A DNA stretch of 8,221 bases from Alphaproteobacteria bacterium (GTDB lineage: Bacteria; Pseudomonadota; Alphaproteobacteria; UBA6615): contig JAQWSA010000024.1 in NCBI GenBank assembly GCA_029243445.1, forward strand, positions 1 to 8,221, read 5' to 3'. The position numbers and the translations under genes were made by a program. Below the pieces are notes generated by a model. It was not told the DNA's origin. It saw nothing but the letters and a program-made list of their open reading frames with translations, and did no database searches. How positions within the stretch are numbered: position 1 is the first letter of the stretch; each line of letters opens with the position of its first letter. Shown piece by piece: positions 5,477 to 8,221 of this stretch.

Positions 5477-5935
5477 CTAACTTGTCAACTCAATAGCCCT
5501 TTTCTTAGCCTCACCATTTTCTTTATCAGTAACGTAAAGCAGGCCTGCAGCGCGCCTCAATAAACTTGCTTCATGATCATGCAATTTACCATCAGCTAGA
5601 ACAACACGCCATAACATTTCTAGCATTTCAACTCTATCATCATGACCAAAACTATCCCTAATTTTTTTGGTGAATCTAGACAATTCTATGGAATCTTCTG
5701 CAACCTGATTAGCCAAATTGATTAATAAGGAGGCCTCATTTTCAGATAAATCAAATTTCGACCTTACCAAGTTTGCAATTATAACTCTCTCCTCAGAGTC
5801 AAACGTGTCATCCATTCTAGCTGCCTCAATAAGAAGCACAGCAGCAGCAAGATGCAAATCGTCAACATTTTGTTGACCCGGATGTTCGGTGCTCGGACCA
5901 CCGACTTCAAATATTTTTCTAAGTCTATCTAACAT
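5477..5935 (-). CDS. TerB-like family protein
   Basis: This is a 152-residue, all-helical, soluble, acidic protein with the two-part TerB layout. The first part is LHLAAAVLLIEAARMDDTFDSEER (27-50) and the second MLWRVVLADGKLHDHEASLLRRAAGLL (107-133); both carry the acidic MDDTFDxEE and ADGKLHDHE clusters that bind metal in TerB-type folds. A short Gly/Pro-rich linker (11-20) follows an N-terminal basic helix (MLDRLRKIF) that could contact a membrane or partner. No signal peptide or transmembrane segment is seen. The biochemical role is unknown; tellurite resistance is a name carried by the family, not supported here, since no terC, terD or terZ lies nearby. It sits between the S4 gene and fdxA. 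No strong ribosome-binding site is visible before the ATG (nearest GGAG is 16 bases away), so low expression or coupling is possible. Confidence 0.82.
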   Translation of the reverse strand: MLDRLRKIFEVGGPSTEHPGQQNVDDLHLAAAVLLIEAARMDDTFDSEERVIIANLVRSKFDLSENEASLLINLANQVAEDSIELSRFTKKIRDSFGHDDRVEMLEMLWRVVLADGKLHDHEASLLRRAAGLLYVTDKENGEAKKRAIELTS

Positions 5936-5992
5936 TTAGGTCGGTTTACACTCCATTTACTAATACAACAAGGTTAACAATACTAAATATGT

Positions 5993-6370
5993 CTATATTT
6001 TTTTTAATTCATCTATGGCACGACGGTCACGCTTCGTAGGGCGCCCTGATCCAGCAATTCTCTGACCATTATTCATTGGTACACTTACTCGAGGTGGCAT
6101 AGTTGGTGACAGGTCTTCATAAAGACCTTTAGCCTCAGTAAAAGGTCCCCTTCGTACTCCTAAGGCAACCACGCGAAATATACGCACGCGTTGACCCAGT
6201 ATAAACGTCAAAATATCATCTACGTGCAATCTTTGGTTTGGTTTACTAATCAAGTTACGGTTTACGCGAATCACACCGGATTTACAAAGATTGGTTGCCT
6301 GAGTTCTAGATTTGCAGATACGGGCATACCAAAGCCACTTATCTAACCGTTGAGTTGTAGTTTTTTCCAT
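5993..6370 (-). CDS. S4-domain RNA-binding protein, Hsp15-like
   Basis: The 125-residue product has an N-terminal S4 fold (about 8-55: RLDKWLWYARICKSRTQATNLCKSGVIRVN and then VDDILTF), the module that binds structured RNA in ribosomal protein S4, Hsp15 and pseudouridine synthases. The middle strand region (RVRIFRVVALGVRRGP) and the basic tail GSGRPTKRDRRAIDELK (107-123) are typical of the HslR/Hsp15 group, which in E. coli rescues 50S subunits carrying stalled nascent chains. Whether this protein does the same is inference. I chose ATG at 6370. The frame extends one codon further to a TTG (6373-6371), but the ATG is adjacent and gives the normal MEK start. It begins 19 bases after the helicase stop, so the two are probably co-transcribed. 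Confidence 0.88.
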   Translation of the reverse strand: MEKTTTQRLDKWLWYARICKSRTQATNLCKSGVIRVNRNLISKPNQRLHVDDILTFILGQRVRIFRVVALGVRRGPFTEAKGLYEDLSPTMPPRVSVPMNNGQRIAGSGRPTKRDRRAIDELKKI

Positions 6371-6389
6371 CAATTTATAATTAAGTTCT

Positions 6390-8221
6390 TCATGACTGAG
6401 GACCTGTTTTTAGTTTAGCAAGTATTGCAAATGGAGAGTCAGAATTAACCGCACGAACAGTTTTTTGTTTTCTTAATTTATTCGAGGTTCGTTTTCCTGA
6501 TTTTTTTCTAGAGACATTAAGCAATTTATCCTTTTTTATAACCACATAGCCAAAGCTTTTTAATATAAATGTAAATTTCTCTTCATTGACCCCAATGGCA
6601 TTCATCATATTTGAATTTACCACAAATGCTCCATCGCGGCTTAACTGTCTCGCATTAGCTAAAAGGCGTTCCAGTAGATCAGCGCGAATAGCAATTTTAC
6701 CAACTGGGAAAAACCCTAACGCTAAATACCAAGAAGAAGGTATATTTGCCGAACAGTTTATAGACGTCGCCCCGCCATCAGGAATAGCTGTAGGCTTTTC
6801 CTCTCCACTGTGTACTGCCCAAAGCAAACCTTTCAAAGGCATTAAGCGACCTTTGAGCAAAGAAGGCATATAAGTAATTTCAACACCAACCCTAATTCCA
6901 GCCCGTGCAAGTATCTCTTTATTATTTCCAATAAACTTTTTTCTACGATCAATCCCTTTATCACGAGCACTGCAACCCAAGCCTTCGGTCAACCGATATA
7001 TGAGACCACGTAATTCTCCATCTAGAGTTTTTTCACTTAAGGATAATAGCGGGCTAATTTGACTAGTAAGATAGTAATCTAGCCATTTATGAAGACGCTG
7101 ACGAATGATTGCGATGGCCGAGCTATCTAGTAATTCACTGGGCAGAATATCAACCTGAGGACGAACAATTGTTGGTCCAGATATTAGTTTTGCTAAGGGT
7201 GATCCATTCCATTCTAATTTACCGTTTGTTAAATTAAGTAAAAAAACATCGTTATCGGCTGCCTTGATAGAAGCAACTCTATTACTAACTACTTCACGCA
7301 ATACACGGTTTACCGCAGCCATGAGATGTGTGCTGGTAAGAACATCTTTATTATCGGCTACAAAATGAAAGCCTTTTAACCAGCCCACTTCATTACCCTC
7401 TACGGTTACACGACCGTCCCGACTGACGCCTGCAAGTAATTTCTTATGCTCACGCAAACGGCGAACCAGCACCGCCGTTTTCCTATCAACAAAACGTTGA
7501 GTTAACCGATCATGCAAAGCATCAGATAACTTATTTTCTAAGGCACTAGTGCGTTGTTGCCAACTGGTAGCATCTTCAAGCCAGTTATCTCGGTGGGACA
7601 CATAGGTCCAAGTTCGTACATTGGATATACGTGAAATTAATGTATCAATATTACCGTCTAGCCTATCAAGACGACTAAATGATCTTGCAACCCAGTCAGT
7701 TGGTATTCTTGCTTCAGAAGACATGAGAAATCTAAAGATACGAATAACAAGCCGCGAATGTGATCCGCTACGATCTCCAGCGAAGTCAGGAATCCGGCAT
7801 GTGTCCCATAATAGACTAACCGATTCGCGGTTTGACGCCATATCAACAATTTTTTGGTTAGAAATTGCTGAAATAAGGGCAGCATAGTCATCTGCAGCCC
7901 GTGCACGACGAAGTAGAGGTAAAGGGGGAGGGGTTTCGAGACTGCGTTTAAGGCTAATAGGTGACTTAAAGTCTAGCTCAGTAGAACGCCAAAAAAGAGA
8001 ACTAAGGGATTCGAATTTATGGTCTTCCAAAGACGCAACTAAATCTGGATCAAATGGTTCTATATCAGTAGTTGGACCGAATGTACCGTCTGATAAATAA
8101 CGACCAGCCCGTCCGGCTACTTGAGCAATTTCTGAAGGTAAAAGATATCGATAATTAATTCCATCAAATTTTCTTATTGAAGAGAATGAAACGTGATCAA
8201 TACCCATATTTAAACCCATTC
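6390..8221 (-). CDS. Suv3/MgpS-like superfamily 2 RNA helicase, C-terminal part (5' end outside window)
   Basis: About 610 residues are visible, starting in helicase motif V (MGLNMGIDHVSF) and followed by motif VI, QVAGRAGR (33-40). The walk from LRKFDG-like IRKFDG through SEIAQVAGRAGRYLSDGTFG matches the mitochondrial SUV3 / alphaproteobacterial MgpS-like helicases. The Walker A, DEAD/DEAH-box and motifs III-IV must lie right of the window. The two bases before the apparent ATG at 8219 fit a GGA glycine codon, as expected for the IGMGLNM motif, so that ATG is internal. A long helical region follows (RSLETPPPLP, then coiled segments near RFVDRKTAVLVRRLREHKKLLAG). The end is a basic, low-complexity tail (SRKKSGKRTSNKLRKQK) and the SPFAILAKLK motif near the C-terminus, both typical of the alphaproteobacterial family. 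It should unwind RNA or RNA/DNA duplexes in the cytoplasm. It is the first gene visible in its group, with the S4 gene 19 bases downstream. Confidence 0.9.
   Translation of the reverse strand, partial: MGLNMGIDHVSFSSIRKFDGINYRYLLPSEIAQVAGRAGRYLSDGTFGPTTDIEPFDPDLVASLEDHKFESLSSLFWRSTELDFKSPISLKRSLETPPPLPLLRRARAADDYAALISAISNQKIVDMASNRESVSLLWDTCRIPDFAGDRSGSHSRLVIRIFRFLMSSEARIPTDWVARSFSRLDRLDGNIDTLISRISNVRTWTYVSHRDNWLEDATSWQQRTSALENKLSDALHDRLTQRFVDRKTAVLVRRLREHKKLLAGVSRDGRVTVEGNEVGWLKGFHFVADNKDVLTSTHLMAAVNRVLREVVSNRVASIKAADNDVFLLNLTNGKLEWNGSPLAKLISGPTIVRPQVDILPSELLDSSAIAIIRQRLHKWLDYYLTSQISPLLSLSEKTLDGELRGLIYRLTEGLGCSARDKGIDRRKKFIGNNKEILARAGIRVGVEITYMPSLLKGRLMPLKGLLWAVHSGEEKPTAIPDGGATSINCSANIPSSWYLALGFFPVGKIAIRADLLERLLANARQLSRDGAFVVNSNMMNAIGVNEEKFTFILKSFGYVVIKKDKLLNVSRKKSGKRTSNKLRKQKTVRAVNSDSPFAILAKLKTGPQS

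Noticed and set aside
6371..6373. A TTG start one codon upstream of the S4 gene ATG.
   Set aside because: The ATG follows directly and is the more usual initiator; both share the same weak upstream context, so I used the ATG.
8217..8219. The ATG at the right edge as a true start of the helicase.
   Set aside because: It lies in helicase motif V, and the upstream bases fit the glycine codon before it. A protein beginning there would lack the ATP-binding motifs.

Overview
The window is AT-rich and looks like part of an alphaproteobacterial chromosome. The main evidence is the right half, where a Suv3/MgpS-like helicase, an S4-domain RNA-binding protein, a seven-iron ferredoxin (FdxA) and a CarD-type transcription regulator lie in one direction. 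From general knowledge, this neighbourhood recurs across Alphaproteobacteria. The low GC content, short intergenic gaps and small proteins would suit a free-living, possibly marine lineage, but that is inference. No phage, transposase, CRISPR or plasmid genes are visible.

Layout. (1) 1-491, + strand: the 3' part of a thioredoxin-fold, deiodinase-like protein cut by the left edge. (2) 492-1006: a mostly non-coding stretch with a terminator-like hairpin, a complete tRNA-Arg(CCT) on the - strand, a nested inverted repeat, and a diverged copy of the 5' end of that tRNA. (3) 1007-1933, + strand: a ten-helix DMT/EamA-type transporter. (4) 1957-4147, - strand: a tightly packed three-gene unit, pip (prolyl aminopeptidase), then a PTR1/FolM-like pteridine reductase, then folB (dihydroneopterin aldolase). 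The junctions are a 4-base overlap and a 2-base gap. (5) 4272-8221, - strand: in transcription order, helicase (cut by the right edge), S4 protein, TerB-like protein, fdxA and carD.

How the genes may work together. FolB and the pteridine reductase both act on pterins, so their coupling suggests a folate or tetrahydropterin module. Pip shares the transcript but has no obvious biochemical link. The helicase and S4 protein are RNA-related and separated by only about 20 bases. The TerB-like gene, fdxA and carD are separated by 57-227 base gaps and may have their own promoters.

The more unusual points are in the non-coding DNA: a 24/27 copy of the tRNA-Arg 5' end 193 bases away that contains a misleading upstream ATG for the transporter, a two-step inverted repeat touching that copy, and a perfect 22-base palindrome upstream of pip. 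I found no clear candidate for an undescribed multi-gene system; most coding content belongs to recognisable families.
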